Below, in pieces: positions 9,680-21,639 of a DNA stretch of 64,000 bases (positions are counted from its first letter, which is position 1; the number at the start of each line of letters is the position of its first letter). This DNA is from Selaginella tamariscina. Its lineage: Eukaryota; Streptophyta; Lycopodiopsida; Selaginellales; Selaginellaceae. The position numbers and the translations under genes are program-made. The notes beneath the pieces are model-generated. The model ran no database searches. It was not told the origin of the DNA and saw only the letters and a program-made list of their open reading frames with translations. The stretch covers positions 124,001-188,000 of the forward strand of contig PUQB01000481.1 of assembly GCA_003024785.1 (NCBI GenBank). The letters are read 5' to 3'.

Positions 9680-10480
9680 GTATTTTCCGTACTTACGTAT
9701 GGTTACGACAATGGGCAACCCCATTGACGAATAGATGTTATATAGCTCTTGGTGCAACTTTATTCACTGCCAGGTATGAAATATATACATACACACACGT
9801 GTATATCTGTATGTATACGTATAGCATGGTGACGATATATATATTATATATATATATAGGTTTGAGTAAGATATAACGCACTTACAAGGATGTGTAATAA
9901 TGCTTGAAGGCGTGGAGATACGTCTGATACGTACATGTGAAATATTCGTGATAATAAACCCAGGATATGCTGACCGTAGTGAACAAGAGCTTCTCCCTAA
10001 AGGGAATGTATAACATATATGTATACATACGTATACAACTGCGTTGGTGTGTTTATTTTTGAATATATATATATATATATTATATAGAGAGAGAGAGAGA
10101 GAGAGCTTATGCATTTCTGTTTGCGTGGCTGTGTGCTTAAAATTATATTTTAATGTAAATGTATATACCAAAGAGTGCATGCACGCATGTATATACACAC
10201 ATTATGTATATATGGAAGGAGGTAGATATACCTTATGTCTTCTTTAGGTATGTATTTGGTTGCAGCTTGTTAGATGTATTATATAATGCATTAAGTGTGT
10301 ATATATACATACATACATATACATATATGTACATATATAAACGTACATGTACATACGTGCGTGGAAGGGTTTGAGAAAGTCCACGTCTACATTATGAATT
10401 CTCTAATGACGAGATTTGTAGAGTGTTTAGCAAACTCACTAATGAGTGGGTTGATAGAGTCTTAACATCAGGAGGTACAT
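9680..10480 (+). pseudogene. Dynein heavy chain AAA1-AAA2 remnant (copy D3)
   Basis: Exon 9,680-9,773 is the YGYEY/LTDRCY exon with the YEYQG codons deleted. At about 9,915-10,008 the frame reads EIFVIINPGYADRSEQELL, the NPGY sensor region, cut short against GGGAATGTATAACAT. At 10,235-10,297 lies the exon-like piece YVFGC..LLDVLYNALS also seen in D4, D6, D10 and D11. At about 10,361-10,474 comes KLTNEWVDRVLTSGG, a decayed form of the dynein motif EWTDGVL that precedes the AAA2 Walker B area. Order agrees with one heavy chain gene; indels and missing P-loop mark it as a pseudogene. Confidence 0.7.
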
Positions 10481-11136
10481 ACATGTGCGTATACATTATT
10501 TATATGCACTATATGTATATATGAGAACGCTTGTGTTACTATATATGTAAATCAGTGTGTGCTGTATGTTTACATTTATGTATATAGGTTAGACATGCAT
10601 TTTAGCTGTGCACATAGACGACAGATCTGTGTACATGTATTTATGTATATACAAGGTATACGACTGTGTACATGTGCATCGGATGTATGTATACATGAAT
10701 GCACATATTTATGTGTATATATGTCCTCACATATCTATATGTATCCCTAAACGTATGTGTTGTATATATATTAATAAAACTGTAAGCTACATTATAAACA
10801 CGTCAACGAGAGAGAGTTTTTGAGTATGTATGTGTGCACTTATATAAATTAGACATGTATATATAGAAACCATTGTTATATGTATTTCTTAAATGACTCG
10901 TGTAGTCCATGTGTAGGCATGTACAGGTGTACTTATACAGACCAATATGCTTATATAGGTCGTTATATGTATAAATAAATCTGAACACAGTAGTTTTTTA
11001 CGTGTGTATGTATATATATATATATATATACACATTTGTATATTCATGTATTTTATGTGTCTGTCTGTCTGTTTCTCTCATATATATGGCTGATGCAGCA
11101 TACGGACGTATGTAACCCAAGCATATTGGTACTGAT

Positions 11137-11208
11137 GGTCTTATGGTCTAGTGGTAAGGACACTGGACTCTGAATCCAGTAGCCCGAGTTCAAATCTCGG
11201 TAGGACTT
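11137..11208 (+). tRNA. tRNA-Gln(CTG) copy 3
   Basis: The best preserved of the seven copies. A box TGGTCTAGTGG, anticodon loop CTCTGAA, anticodon stem CTGGA/TCCAG and T stem CCGAG/CTCGG are all paired. The 3' end reads TAGGACTT rather than TAGGACCT, leaving a G-T pair near the end of the acceptor stem. No intron; CCA is not encoded. Confidence 0.87.
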
Positions 11209-11326
11209 TGTAGTTTTGTTGTACCAGAGAGCAATACGAGAGATGTGTACGTATCATTATGTGTGTATAAACACAGACACACACACACACTCCTTACACC
11301 ATGTGTTTTATTGTGTATATATAAGA

Positions 11327-11410
11327 ACCGCTTGTTGCATATGGACTTAAGACACACATGCATATGCACATACCAGAGAAATTTAAACACACATTGTATC
11401 CGAGTGTGTG
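11327..11410 (+). pseudogene. Isolated small exon NRLLHMDL (dynein-linked)
   Basis: Encodes NRLLHMDLRHTHAYA-like text, the exon that in the blocks at 23.6k and 45.3k follows the IGANVDEDGR exon. Here the preceding exon has been deleted: tRNA flank and AGAACCGCTTGTTGCA are joined across a short TG tract. Supported only by paralogy. Confidence 0.45.
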
Positions 11411-11419
11411 TGTGTGTGC

Positions 11420-12790
11420 ATTTACTTCATGTACTTATGTATATTGGTAATATATATACTTGTTCAGGCACATGCTTAAATAGACTTCATATATACAGGT
11501 AGTGTATGTCGTTTTATATGCATGTAAACACTATTATATTTAAAAATGCAATATATACATTTATACTCAATTTACACATGCATATAATAGATTTGTATAA
11601 ACATCTTGTACATCTTTTTTTGCTTCTAATTATCTGTGTATATATCTGGATTATAATGTGTTCATACTAAATATATGTAAACTGAAAAATTCTATATAAA
11701 CACACCGCATCTATGTTTATAAGAGCTGCACCGCTAAATCATTATTTTAATTCAATTACATAAGATAGTATATATAATACTATCATTTTAATTTAACAAC
11801 GTTAAATGATAGTCAAATTAAAAGAATATTCGGAGCAATACTTGCGGGTATAGAACTACACAACATATAAGGTAAACCTCATTTTGTTTATTAATTTAAT
11901 TTACTGTAGTGACTAAATTTAACTTAATTAACTAATTATTTATCTCACATCACACAAACACAAAGCATATACAACAAAAGGTTATAACACACACAATGAA
12001 TACATGCATTAAGTATATATGCACATACCAAGTGTGCAAAAAACATAAAAATAAAATAAATAAATAAATATATAGAAAACCAACTACTGACATAGTCATG
12101 CACGCAAGCACACACACACAGCGAACAATGTATGTGTATATATATATATACAGTACAAATACTATATATTGTTGTGATCTCCCGTTATCGTACATACGTG
12201 GGTCTGCATACAGAGATGCACGTGTTATATATATATATTATCGGCTATATATTTAAATTCATTATATAGCTTTCTCACTCAAGGTGTGTTGTGTATTTTA
12301 TATATATATATATATATATTTAAAGAATATTAAAATATATAAGAAAATTAAAACAATTACCATGAATTTCATACCCGTTCGCACGTATAAATACAGACAG
12401 TTACCCACGGTCGTTAATGTCTCCATGGATCGACTGATTCCCAGTAGATGCCCGGAATGGGCATTGAACAATGTGTATGTATTGTGACATAGATATATGT
12501 ATTCACAGTCACGCACGCACACACAGACTGCGAACAATGCGTGTGTATATATGTACAGTACAAAGGTGTATTCCATGTTTAAAGAGAGTACGTGTGTGTC
12601 TACAAAATGATCGGCCTTTCAGAAGCTACTTGATTCAGGAGGTTGTTTAGAACAGTGATATTTTTTGTAATAATGTGTTCAATTAAATCAAATTTATTTC
12701 AAAATAAAATAATTATATTTTTATTATATAATATTGAATTGATTTACTTTAACGAACCAAAACTTTTAAACTAATTTTCTTCATTTTAGG
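11420..12790. other. Repeat-module spacer before U2 copy C
   Basis: No gene. Conserved with 23.7-25.1k and 45.4-46.8k, including TTTGCTTCTAATTATCTGTG, a polymorphic TA tract (12,300-12,320), CCGTTCGCACGTAT and GTCTCCATGGATCGACTGAT. Open frames here are AT- or CA-repeat artefacts. Confidence 0.65.
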
Positions 12791-12805
12791 GTTTAATTTT
12801 GGGGG

Positions 12806-12997
12806 GTTGGGTTGTGCCAGGCGGAGGCGGTAGTGTAGGGCCAAGGCGACACGTGGCAGCCCGGATAGCAAGCTACCGAATGGACCACCTCCATAAAAAT
12901 TAGGTTAATAGCATTGGGAGACGTGCTCCCATATCAGCTATTAAACTGATAAGAACAGATACTACACTTGATCTTAGCCGAGAGGCCGAAAAAGTAT
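12806..12997 (-). ncRNA. U2: U2 snRNA copy C
   Basis: Minus-strand U2 starting at 12,997. GGCTAAGATCAAGTGTAGTA and the branch-point element are intact, stem IIb GGGAGCACGTCTCCC is perfect, and the Sm region reads CTAATTTTTATGG. The 5' end has ATACTTTTTCGGCCTCTCGG, a few substitutions from plant U2. TATA (around 13,023) and a variant USE (TATCCCACAAGC) lie upstream. Possibly transcribed. Confidence 0.82.
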
Positions 12998-13169
12998 GAG
13001 TTTTCCCTGCCATCTCCTGCCCTTATATAACCCTCTGCACCCCTAAGGCGCTGAGATCCTGCTTGTGGGATAATTGGCCCCGACACTGGCAGCCTCTCAG
13101 AGCCGAATCAAGAATATTCTCTCAGCATTGCCGGCATTTTTGAAAATTTATCAAAACGATTCTTCTATA

Positions 13170-13335
13170 TGAAAAGTGATAATATGTTGGTGATGGCAGC
13201 CCCTGTGTGGTTTCTGGAGGGTGATGCGTCTTTGGATGCAGCATGGCGAACATAGGTGACGTGGCACGCTGATGTGGCAAAGCAGGAGGATGTAGCAAAT
13301 AGATAGATAGATGATAAGGAGTTAGGAATAAGGTA
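13170..13335 (+). mobile_element. Truncated 3' end of the LINE-like fragment
   Basis: Only the last 165 bp or so of the element found at 25.6k and 47.3k are present: GATAATATGTTGGTGATGGC through TGGTTTCTGGAGGGTGATGC and the following TAGATAGATGATAAGG. The deletion joins U2-upstream sequence directly to this tail. Confidence 0.6.
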
Positions 13336-13795
13336 GATGCTACCCACAAAAGGAACAGGTTGATGTACTTTAATACATGAGTGAATAAAATATGCACAGT
13401 TCCAATATATATATTATATATATATATTATATATATATATACAGTTCCGCAAAAAGGTACATATAGTGTGAACACATGCACACATAGCATATGTATTATC
13501 AGTACTTATATATGGACAGACTAGTTTTGCATCAAGAAGTGTACTGCACATGTATGCGCTTTGCTTATACATGTATATTATGTAGCGTGGCATTTCAAAC
13601 ATAACTTCGTGCTCATATGTATGAACAGGTATATGTTATATTCATAACAACACACACACCACATGGTAAGTCATGTATAAGCAACAAAATGCAAGTAAGC
13701 AAAAATATGATCATATTTCCACAGTTACACATAAACACGAATGTTATATTAACATATATAATACATACATATATACAAATGATTTTAATTTACAG

Positions 13796-14207
13796 GTATT
13801 GTCCGTACTTACGTACGGTTACGAGTACCAGGGGAACAATGGGCAACCCATTGACGGATAGATGTTATATAGCTCTTGGTGCAACTTTATTCACTGCCAG
13901 TATGAATATATACATATATACACATGTATATCTGTATGTATATACATATAGCATCATGTCGATATATATATATATATATATAGTTTCAGTAAGATATAAC
14001 TCAGCGGCACGTACTTACAAGGATGTGTAAATAATGTTTGAAGGCGTGGAGATACGTCTGATACGTATGTGGTGGAATATTCGTGATAATAAACCCAGGA
14101 TATGCTGTAGTGAGCAAGAGCTTCTCGCTAAAAGGCTTCAAGTTGTTAATGAATTGGTTCTTAATATATAACTTATATGGATACATACGTTACAACTGTG
14201 TTGGTGT

Positions 14208-14243
<36 letters not shown>

Positions 14244-14690
14244 TTTTATGTGTTTCTGTTTGCGTGACTATGTGCTTGAAATTATACTTTATGTAAAATG
14301 TATATATCAAAGAGTGCATGCACGCATGTATATACACACTGTATGTATATATGGAAGGAGGTAGATATACATGTCCTTATGGCATTTCTATAGGTACGTA
14401 TTTGGTTTCAGTTCCTGTCTATGGATGTTAGATGTATTATATAATGCATTAAGTGTGTATATACACACATATACATAATACAACATATGTACGCGTGCAT
14501 ACACATATTAAACGTACATCTACAAACGTGCATGGAAGAGTTTGAGAAAGTTCACGTCTACATTATATGAACTCTCTAACGACGAGATTTGCATATAAAT
14601 AATGTGTATACGCACATTACGTACCTCCTGATGTTTGCTAAGACTCTCACCCCTCATTAGTGAGTTTGCTAAACACTCATGTATATATGA
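13796..14690 (+). pseudogene. Dynein heavy chain remnant with microinversion (copy D4)
   Basis: Exon 13,796-13,900 gives YGYEYQGNNGQP and LTDRCYIALGATLFT in a second frame. The NPGY exon (about 14,038-14,160) is damaged: IINPGYA is followed by a 5-bp loss. The YVFG piece is at 14,395-14,450. The EWVDGVL exon is broken: its beginning reads forward at 14,545-14,590, while the rest (TTTGCTAAGACTCTCACCCC) reads in reverse at about 14,617-14,677. This is a local inversion of roughly 90 bp. Clearly a pseudogene. Confidence 0.68.
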
Positions 14691-15330
14691 GAGTGCGTGC
14701 ACATACACGTGTTATTATATATGTACACATGTTGTACATATCTGTGTGTGCTGTGTGTTTACCTCTATAACATGCATTTAGCTGTACATAGACGACAGAT
14801 CTGTGTACATGTATCTGCTAGGTCTGTGTACGTGTGATCGGATGTATGTATATACATGAATGTACATATTTATGTGTACATATGTCCTCACATATCTATA
14901 TGTATCCCTAAACGTATGTGTTGTATATATGTTATAAAGCTGTAACCTACATTATAAACACGTCACAGAGCGCGCAAACAACGAAAGAGAGTTTTGAGTG
15001 CACTTATACAAATTAGGTATGTGTATATAAAAATCATTATTATATGCATCTCTTAAATGACTCGTTAGTATATGTGTAGGCATGTACATGTGTAATTACA
15101 AACCAACATGCTATATATAAGTCGTTATTAATGTATAAATAAATCTGAATCATAAACACACACAGTAGTTTTTACGTGTGTATTGTATATATGTGTACTT
15201 ATATAAATACTTCAAAAATTTGCATTTCAACATGTTGCAGACCATCTTGTATATATCCATTTGTATATTCATGTATAATATGGCTGACGCAGCATACGGA
15301 CGTATGTAAACCAAGCATATTGGTACTGAT

Positions 15331-15402
15331 GGTCTTATGGTCTAGTGGTAAGGACACTGGACTCTGAATCCAGTAGCCCGAGTTCAAATCTCGTTAGGAC
15401 CT
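15331..15402 (+). tRNA. tRNA-Gln(CTG) copy 4
   Basis: A box, anticodon loop CTCTGAA and 3' TAGGACCT are intact. The T stem 3' side reads CTCGT instead of CTCGG, giving one mismatch. The 5' flank GACGCAGCATACGGACGT is shared with the other copies. Confidence 0.82.
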
Positions 15403-16738
15403 TTGTGGTTTTGTTATCTTAGTATATGCATGCGACCGTATATAGTGTGTGGCTATATAGATACACACACATATGTGTGTATGTATATTGTACTGGTAAT
15501 ATATATACTTGTACAGGCACATACTTAAATAGGCTTTATATATATAGATACGTTTTATACGGATGCAAACACTATGTAATTTATATCTAACAATGCAATA
15601 TATACATCATCTATACTCAAGTTTTACACGCATATAATAGACTTCTTTAAACATTTTGTATATATAAATGCATAGCAACCAATTAAGTAATGCATGTATA
15701 GAAGTACACAACAATATCTGCCAGTAGTTATCCCAAGGAACGTATTCAACATGCAGGACTTGTCAAAGGTAAACCCTCATTTTATTTATTAATTCATTTA
15801 TTTACTGTGGTGAAAAATTTCTAAATTTAACTTCATTAACTAGTTATTTATCTCACAAGACATGTAGATACACAAAGCATATAAACACACACAATGAATA
15901 CACGCATCACGGACACCAAGTATATTACACATGCAATATGTATTATATATATATACCACCACACGCACAAACTGCAAACAATGTGCGTGTGCATTAGGTG
16001 ACGATGGAAAAATAGATGACTGACAAATTTAAATTATATGAGAATTAAAAATTAATGAGAGAGCCAAACAAGGGAGAGTACAAACTACTGTACATTGTTG
16101 TTGAAGGGCTTTTGGACGTTCAATATGGGGCAGAAGAAGCGCCATATATATAAATATTATTATATAAACATATACTATGAATTTATAGACACTGAGCTCT
16201 CCCCATTCTCCACGTATCCCATGATGCGACATGTCCAATATTTAAATGCAAGAGAGACCTTATCAAATTCATATTAAGTAGCTATGGTTCTATCCATTTC
16301 GTCTTGAAATTAGTATATGTTTATAAACACACACACACACACACCACAGAAGACAGTATATGTCTATAGTGTTTAAATATAATGAAAAAGCGTGAACTGT
16401 TTACTCTCTGCAACCCGTATGCGTGTATTGCAATAAAATATATAAACATATATTGTGTGTGTGGGTGTCTATGTATACCGTAATATTGGTAACTCAATAT
16501 GGTGTTGATTAAATAAGTGAACATATCTCTTCTTCATTGTGGAATGTACAAATTTGCACCTGTTTTAGCTTTGTAGTTATTTAATAAATCTATTAAACAC
16601 CAAAAAGATTTAAGAAAATGTAAACCCCAAAATTGCCTTAACAATTTGTCTTTCACAACCCTAGAAACAGAGCTGTTTAATTAAAAAGTTTCATAACTAA
16701 ATATCTTTCTAATATGTTTTAATATTATACTTTTTAAG
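15403..16738. other. Spacer with inverted module X, no gene
   Basis: Holds the arm AGGTACATACTTAAATAGGC.., the TTGAATGCAACC-linked motif near 16,410, and module X in inverted orientation at 16,095-16,310 relative to 3.9k, 33.0k and 37.9k. The inversion indicates a palindromic junction between blocks. At 16,740-16,800 there is a minus-strand trace of the U2 3' end (GTTGTGCCAAGGCGACACGT). Confidence 0.6.
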
Positions 16739-17059
16739 ATTTAATTTTGGGGGTTTGGGTTGTGCCAAGGCGACACGTAGCAGCTGCCAGATGGACCACA
16801 CAAGCCCCAGGTTGTTCACTTATTTTGATATTCTATGCACATATCAGTCGGAAATTACTCACTAGTAGTTATTAAATAATTATAAACATATTATACAGTA
16901 AAAATAATAATTAAATATTTTAATTTATAAGTGACATGTGTCGCACCTATCCCAGCCTACGAGTTCATGTTAGATGTTACATTTGTTCACGAAATTTAAT
17001 ATTATTATTTGTACCGAAAGTCCTAGGGTATAGTCTAAAATATTCAATATTTAATATAT

Positions 17060-17080
17060 ATTTCCCACTATAAAATAAAA
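17060..17080 (+). promoter_or_regulatory. TATA box of the Cys-rich peptide gene
   Basis: CACTATAAAATAAAA at about 17,067-17,080, about 40-50 bp before the start codon. The same CTATAAAA element precedes the copy at 28,299. Confidence 0.5.
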
Positions 17081-17117
17081 GAGCAAAAAACGAGCAAAAA
17101 CCTATCAGTTTGTAACT

Positions 17118-17279
17118 ATGGCTATCGTTGTTTTCCTCTTCGTTAGTGTTCAAGTTGAGATCATGTCCCAGAAATGTACTAAAAAGTATTATTCCTGGGA
17201 CGGGCATATGCGTGTCAAATTTGGTAAATCCTGTGTTCCAGGCTGTAACAAGGGCTATGGAAAGAAATGCTCAAAATAA
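17118..17279 (+). CDS. Small secreted Cys-rich peptide (intact copy)
   Basis: A 53-codon open frame from ATG 17,118 to TAA 17,277. Residues 1-13 (MAIVVFLFVSVQV) form a hydrophobic signal-peptide-like core. The mature part has KCTKKYYSWDG, then KFGKSCVPGC, NKGYGKKC and a basic end, with four cysteines. The frame is uninterrupted, unlike four of the other five copies. A strong GTAAGTAA directly follows the stop and a CAACAG acceptor lies near 17,512, so an intron in the 3' UTR is possible. A TATA box is present. The consensus of the other copies has one more cysteine (RVYCNKFGKSC), deleted here together with its neighbours. Family not recognised; small signal-peptide Cys-rich proteins in plants are often antimicrobial or cell-cell signals, which is only a guess here. 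Confidence 0.62.
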   Translation: MAIVVFLFVSVQVEIMSQKCTKKYYSWDGHMRVKFGKSCVPGCNKGYGKKCSK

Positions 17280-17868
17280 GTAAGTAATATTAAGTGTATA
17301 CACGTGCGCATGTGTGTGTGCGAGTGTGTTTTTACTCTCTCAAATACATATACATGCATGTATATAGACATATAACAACACACTCTAAAACTGCAGTAAA
17401 TAGAGAGATCTGTAGGCTATATTCACAAATATTTATAATATCAAATTACATTTGTATTCTTTTTTTTGTTTGTTAAAATAAAAGATTAATATTTGTTTTT
17501 ACTTCAACAGGAAGGAAAGTTTGAAGCTATAATAATATCAGACTCTGTCTGATACTGTATATATGTTTGAATTTTATAATTGAAGTGTTATGTTTTAGTA
17601 CCAGAGTTTCATTTATTTTTTAAAAATGAAATCTTAAATTTTGTGTTAAATTTTTTATTTACCACTATTTTTAGAATTTTTATCTTTTTAGCTTATTTTA
17701 AAACATATCTCTTATTATATATCTTTCTAGGCTGCCTGCCGAAATTCCAAATTTTTAATTTACAAATTTGATTAGAAAATTTAGAATTTTACCTTTTTAG
17801 CTTATTTTAAAACATAATAACAAAAATAAACATTACTACTTAAGCTTTTATGAAAATTCTATATATTT

Positions 17869-18372
17869 CACAAAACCCTCTTCCGACCTAATCCTGCACC
17901 CAATCCTGATTTGCGACCGTACACGTGGGCTTCATCGCTTGGGGTTTTACTCGGTCTTTATAATTGGAAATATATATTAAATATTGCAAAAACTGCATGG
18001 AAAGGCAATATATTAATTTAAAAATAACTCGGAGCGTCACATTTCACAAAACCCCTCTTCTGACCTAATCCTGCACCCAATCCTGATTTGCGACCGTACA
18101 CGTGGGCTTCATCGCTTGGGGTTTTACTCGGTCTTTATAATTGGAAATATATATTAAATATTGCAAAAACTGCATGGAAAGGCAATATATTAATTTAAAA
18201 ATAACTCGGAGCGTCACATAAACCCCTCTTCCGACCTAATCAATCCTGATTTGCGACCGTACACGTGGGCTTCATCTTAGTAGTTCACTGCTTGGGGTTT
18301 TACTCGGTCTTTATAGTGGGAAATATATATTAAATATTGCAAAAACTGCATGGAAAGGCAATATATTAATTT
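17869..18372. repeat. 176-bp tandem repeat, about 3 copies
   Basis: Units begin near 17,869, 18,045 and 18,217 with ACCCCTCTTCCGACCTAATC, TTTGCGACCGTACACGTGGG and GGGGTTTTACTCGGTC. Units one and two are almost identical. Unit three lacks about 14 bp near its start and has a small insertion (TTAGTAGTTCA). A fourth, shorter unit lies at 21,225-21,345, beyond the foldback element, so insertion of that element may have split the array. Confidence 0.85.
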
Positions 18373-18393
18373 ACCGGATTTAATTTAATATAA

Positions 18394-19997
18394 GACTATT
18401 TGGCTTCTTCAAACTTTGAAAATTAATAACTTATCATCTAATCGGTAAAACTAGAAAAAAAAACTACTGATTAATTTGACTTGAGTTTTAAGAAATTATA
18501 AAATCAAACATAAATATTTTTAATTACTTTGTATTTAAGCTGTATTCGACGATTCAACTTTATTAACTTCATATTTGAATGCATTACTTTCTAATAAACT
18601 TGTATGGCAATGCTACATATATATCCTTATCGAAAATGTTAATGATAAAACACTAAAATTTAATTCTTAAAATTTTGATTTTTAATTTAGAAAATTTTCA
18701 TATACATTTTTACTTATTAACATGCTATTTATATTATATTTTCAAGGCCAACCTGATTTTATTTTCAGAAGAACCATATCTTAAAAAACTAGCTTTCGTA
18801 TCCAAAACGATGCAACATTTTAAAATCCTAATTTTATTTTTTATTTTTTAAAATTAAATAGTCACCAAATCTGGTGAAAAAATAAATAATTATTAGGTCA
18901 ACCAAACCCTAACTATAATTAAATTAAATTTTAAAAAATAAAAAATAAAATTAGGGTTTCGAAATGTTGCGTCGTTTTGCACATGAACGTTAGGTTTTTA
19001 AGATATGGTTCCTTTAAAAAGAAAATCAGGTTGGCCTTGGAAAAATAATAATATAAATAACATGTTAATAAATAAAAATGTACATGGAAATTTTTTAAAT
19101 CAAAAATCAAAAATTAAAGAATTAAATTTTAGTGTTTTACCATTAACATTCTCAATGAGGATATATATGTAGCATTGCTATACAAGTTTATTAAAAGTAA
19201 TGTATTGATTATTTTTTTAAATTAATAGTCACCAAATCTGGTGAAAAATAAATAATTATTAGGTCAACCAAACCCTAACCTAAATTAAATTAAATTTTAA
19301 AAAATAAAAAATAAAATTAGGGTTTCCAAATGTTGCGTCGTTTGAACACAGAAGTTAATTTTTAAGATATGGTTTCTCCCAAGGTTGGCCTTAGAAAAAT
19401 ATTAATATAAAACATATTAATAAATAAAAATGTACATGGAAATTTTCTAAATCAAAAATCAAAAATTAAAAAATTAAATTTTAGTAAAAAATAAATAATT
19501 ATTAGGTCAACCAACCCTAACCTAAATTAAATTAAATTTTAAAAAATAAAAAATAAAATTAGGGTTTCAAAATGTTGCGTCGTTTGAACACAGAAGTTAA
19601 TTTTTTAAGATATGGTTCCTCCCAAGAGAAAATCAGGTTGGCCTTAGAAAAATATTAATATAAATAACATATTAATAAATAAAAATGTACATGGAAATTT
19701 TCTAAATCAAAAATCAAAAATTAAAAATTAAATTTTAGTGTTTTATCATTAACATTCTCGACAAAGATATATATGTAGCATTGTCATACAGGTTTATTAA
19801 AAAGTAATCTATTGAAATATAAAGTTAACGAAGTTAAACCGTTGAATACAGGTTAAACACAAAGTAATTAAAAACATTTATGTTTGGTTCTATAATTTTT
19901 TAAAACTCAAGTTGAATTAATCTGTAGTTTTTTTTTCTAGTTTTACCGGTTGGATAATAAGTTATTAATTTTTAAACTTTGAAGAAGCCAAATAGTC
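18394..19997. mobile_element. Foldback element with long terminal inverted repeats
   Basis: GACTATTTGGCTTCTTC (18,394-18,410) is the exact reverse complement of the end (19,981-19,997), and similarity continues inward for about 400 bp through TTTTACCG, TTCAACTT and ATGCTACATATATAT. The interior has a unit of about 230-260 bp containing ATTAGGTCAACCAA and TGTTGCGTCGTTT repeated in direct orientation near 18,885, 19,255 and 19,500. No transposase frame is visible, so this is a non-autonomous foldback or MITE-like element whose superfamily I cannot assign. Confidence 0.7.
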
Positions 19998-20585
19998 ACT
20001 TACAATAATATAATTTAAATAGTTAAATTCACTTACAATAATATAATTTAAATAGTTAAATTCACCACTAATAGTCACTTACAATAATAAATTTAAATAG
20101 TTAAATTCACTTACAATAATATAATTTAAATAGTTAAATTCACTTACAATAATATAATTTAAATAGTTAAATTCACCACTAATATATATATATATGTAGC
20201 ATTGCCATACAAGTTTATTAGAAAGTAATGTATTGAATAGTCACTTATAATAATATAATTTAAATAGTTAAATTCACTTACAATAATATAATTTAAATAG
20301 TTAAATTCACCACTAATAGTCACTTACAATAATATAATTTAAATAGTTAAATTCACTTACAATAATATAATTTAAATAGTTAAATTCACCACTAATATAT
20401 ATATATGTAGCATTGCCATACAAGTTTATTAGAAAGTAATGTATTGAAATAGTCACTTACAATAATATAATTTAAATAGTTAAATTCACTTACAATAATA
20501 TAATACTAATAGTCACTTACAATAATATAATTTAAATAGTTAAATTCACTTACAATAATATAATTTAAATAGTTAAATAGTGGTT
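19990..20585. repeat. 33-bp AT-rich minisatellite
   Basis: Repeats of TTCACTTACAATAATATAA plus TTTAAATAGTTAAA, alternating with a longer form containing ACCACTAATAGTC. Two higher-order units carry a piece of the foldback arm (TATATGTAGCATTGCCATAC). The array sits between the foldback element and a third arm of it at about 20,580. Confidence 0.9.
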
Positions 20586-21200
20586 TGGCTTCTTCAAACT
20601 TTAAAAATTAATAACATATCATCTAACCGGTAAAATTAGAAAAAAAAACTACGGATTAGTTCGACTTGAGTTTTAGAAAATTATAGAACCAAACATAAAT
20701 GTTTTTAATTATTTTATGTTTAACCTATATTCGACGGTTCAACTTCATTAACTTCATATTTCAATACATTACTTTTTAATAAACCATAAACCTGTATGGC
20801 AATGCTACATATATATCTTCACTAAGAATGTTAATGGTAAAACATTAAAATTTAATTCTTTAATTTTTGATTTTTGATTTAGAAAATTTCCATGTACAAT
20901 TTTATTTATTAACATGTTATTTATATTATTATTTTTGCAATCTTTAATTTTTGATTTTTGATTTAGAAAATTTCCATGTACAATTTTATTTATTAACATG
21001 TTATTTATATTATTATTTTTGTAAGGCTAACCTGATTTTCTTTTAAAAGGAACCATATCTTAAAAACCTAATATCCATATGCAAAACGACACAACATTTC
21101 AAAATCTTAATTTTATTTTTTTGTTTTTTAAAATTTAATTTAATTTAGGTTAGGGTTTGGTTGACCTAATAATTATTTATTTTTTAATCAGATTGATGAC
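20580..21200. mobile_element. Third arm of the foldback element
   Basis: Direct-orientation copy of the left arm (TTTGGCTTCTTCAAACTTT onward), ending near the ACCTAATAATTATTTATTT core. It has an internal 66-bp tandem duplication: CTTTAATTTTTGATTTTTG at about 20,858 and 20,943. The 64-residue open frame here is a by-product of that duplication. Confidence 0.7.
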
Positions 21201-21639
21201 TATTTAATTTAAAAATAACTCGGAGCGTCACATAAACCCTCTTCCGACCTAATCAATCCTGATTTGCGACCGTACACGTGGCTCCATCGTAGTAGTTCCC
21301 TGCTTGGGGATACTTAGTGGGAAATATATATTAAATATTGAATATTTTAGATATTAAGAACAACGTATGAAACTAAAAGAAACTAGTCAGTCACATCAAA
21401 ATTTAATTTAATTATTTATTTTCAGTGTTTTGATCTAACCATAACATGTGGATCAGAGTGAAGACTTTCGGTACAAAAATAATATATAAACTTTCTTTAC
21501 TACTGTATAGGTATGTATTCTGTATATGTATGTTAGATGTATTATAATGCATTAAGTGTGTGCACATATGTACGTGTGCATACACATATATAAACGTACA
21601 TGTACATACGTGCGTGAAGGGTTTGAGAAAGTCCACGCC

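Noticed and set aside
10235..10297. YVFGC..LLDVLYNALS piece as a defined dynein domain
   Set aside because: It recurs with dynein exons and begins after an AG, but I could not match it to a specific dynein motif, so it is mentioned only within the dynein remnants.
13617..14030. 137-residue plus-strand open frame as a gene
   Set aside because: It only joins intron repeats to one frame of the LTDRCY dynein exon and ignores splice sites.
19990..20585. CRISPR-like array
   Set aside because: Repeats are AT-rich minisatellite units without unique spacers, in a plant genome.
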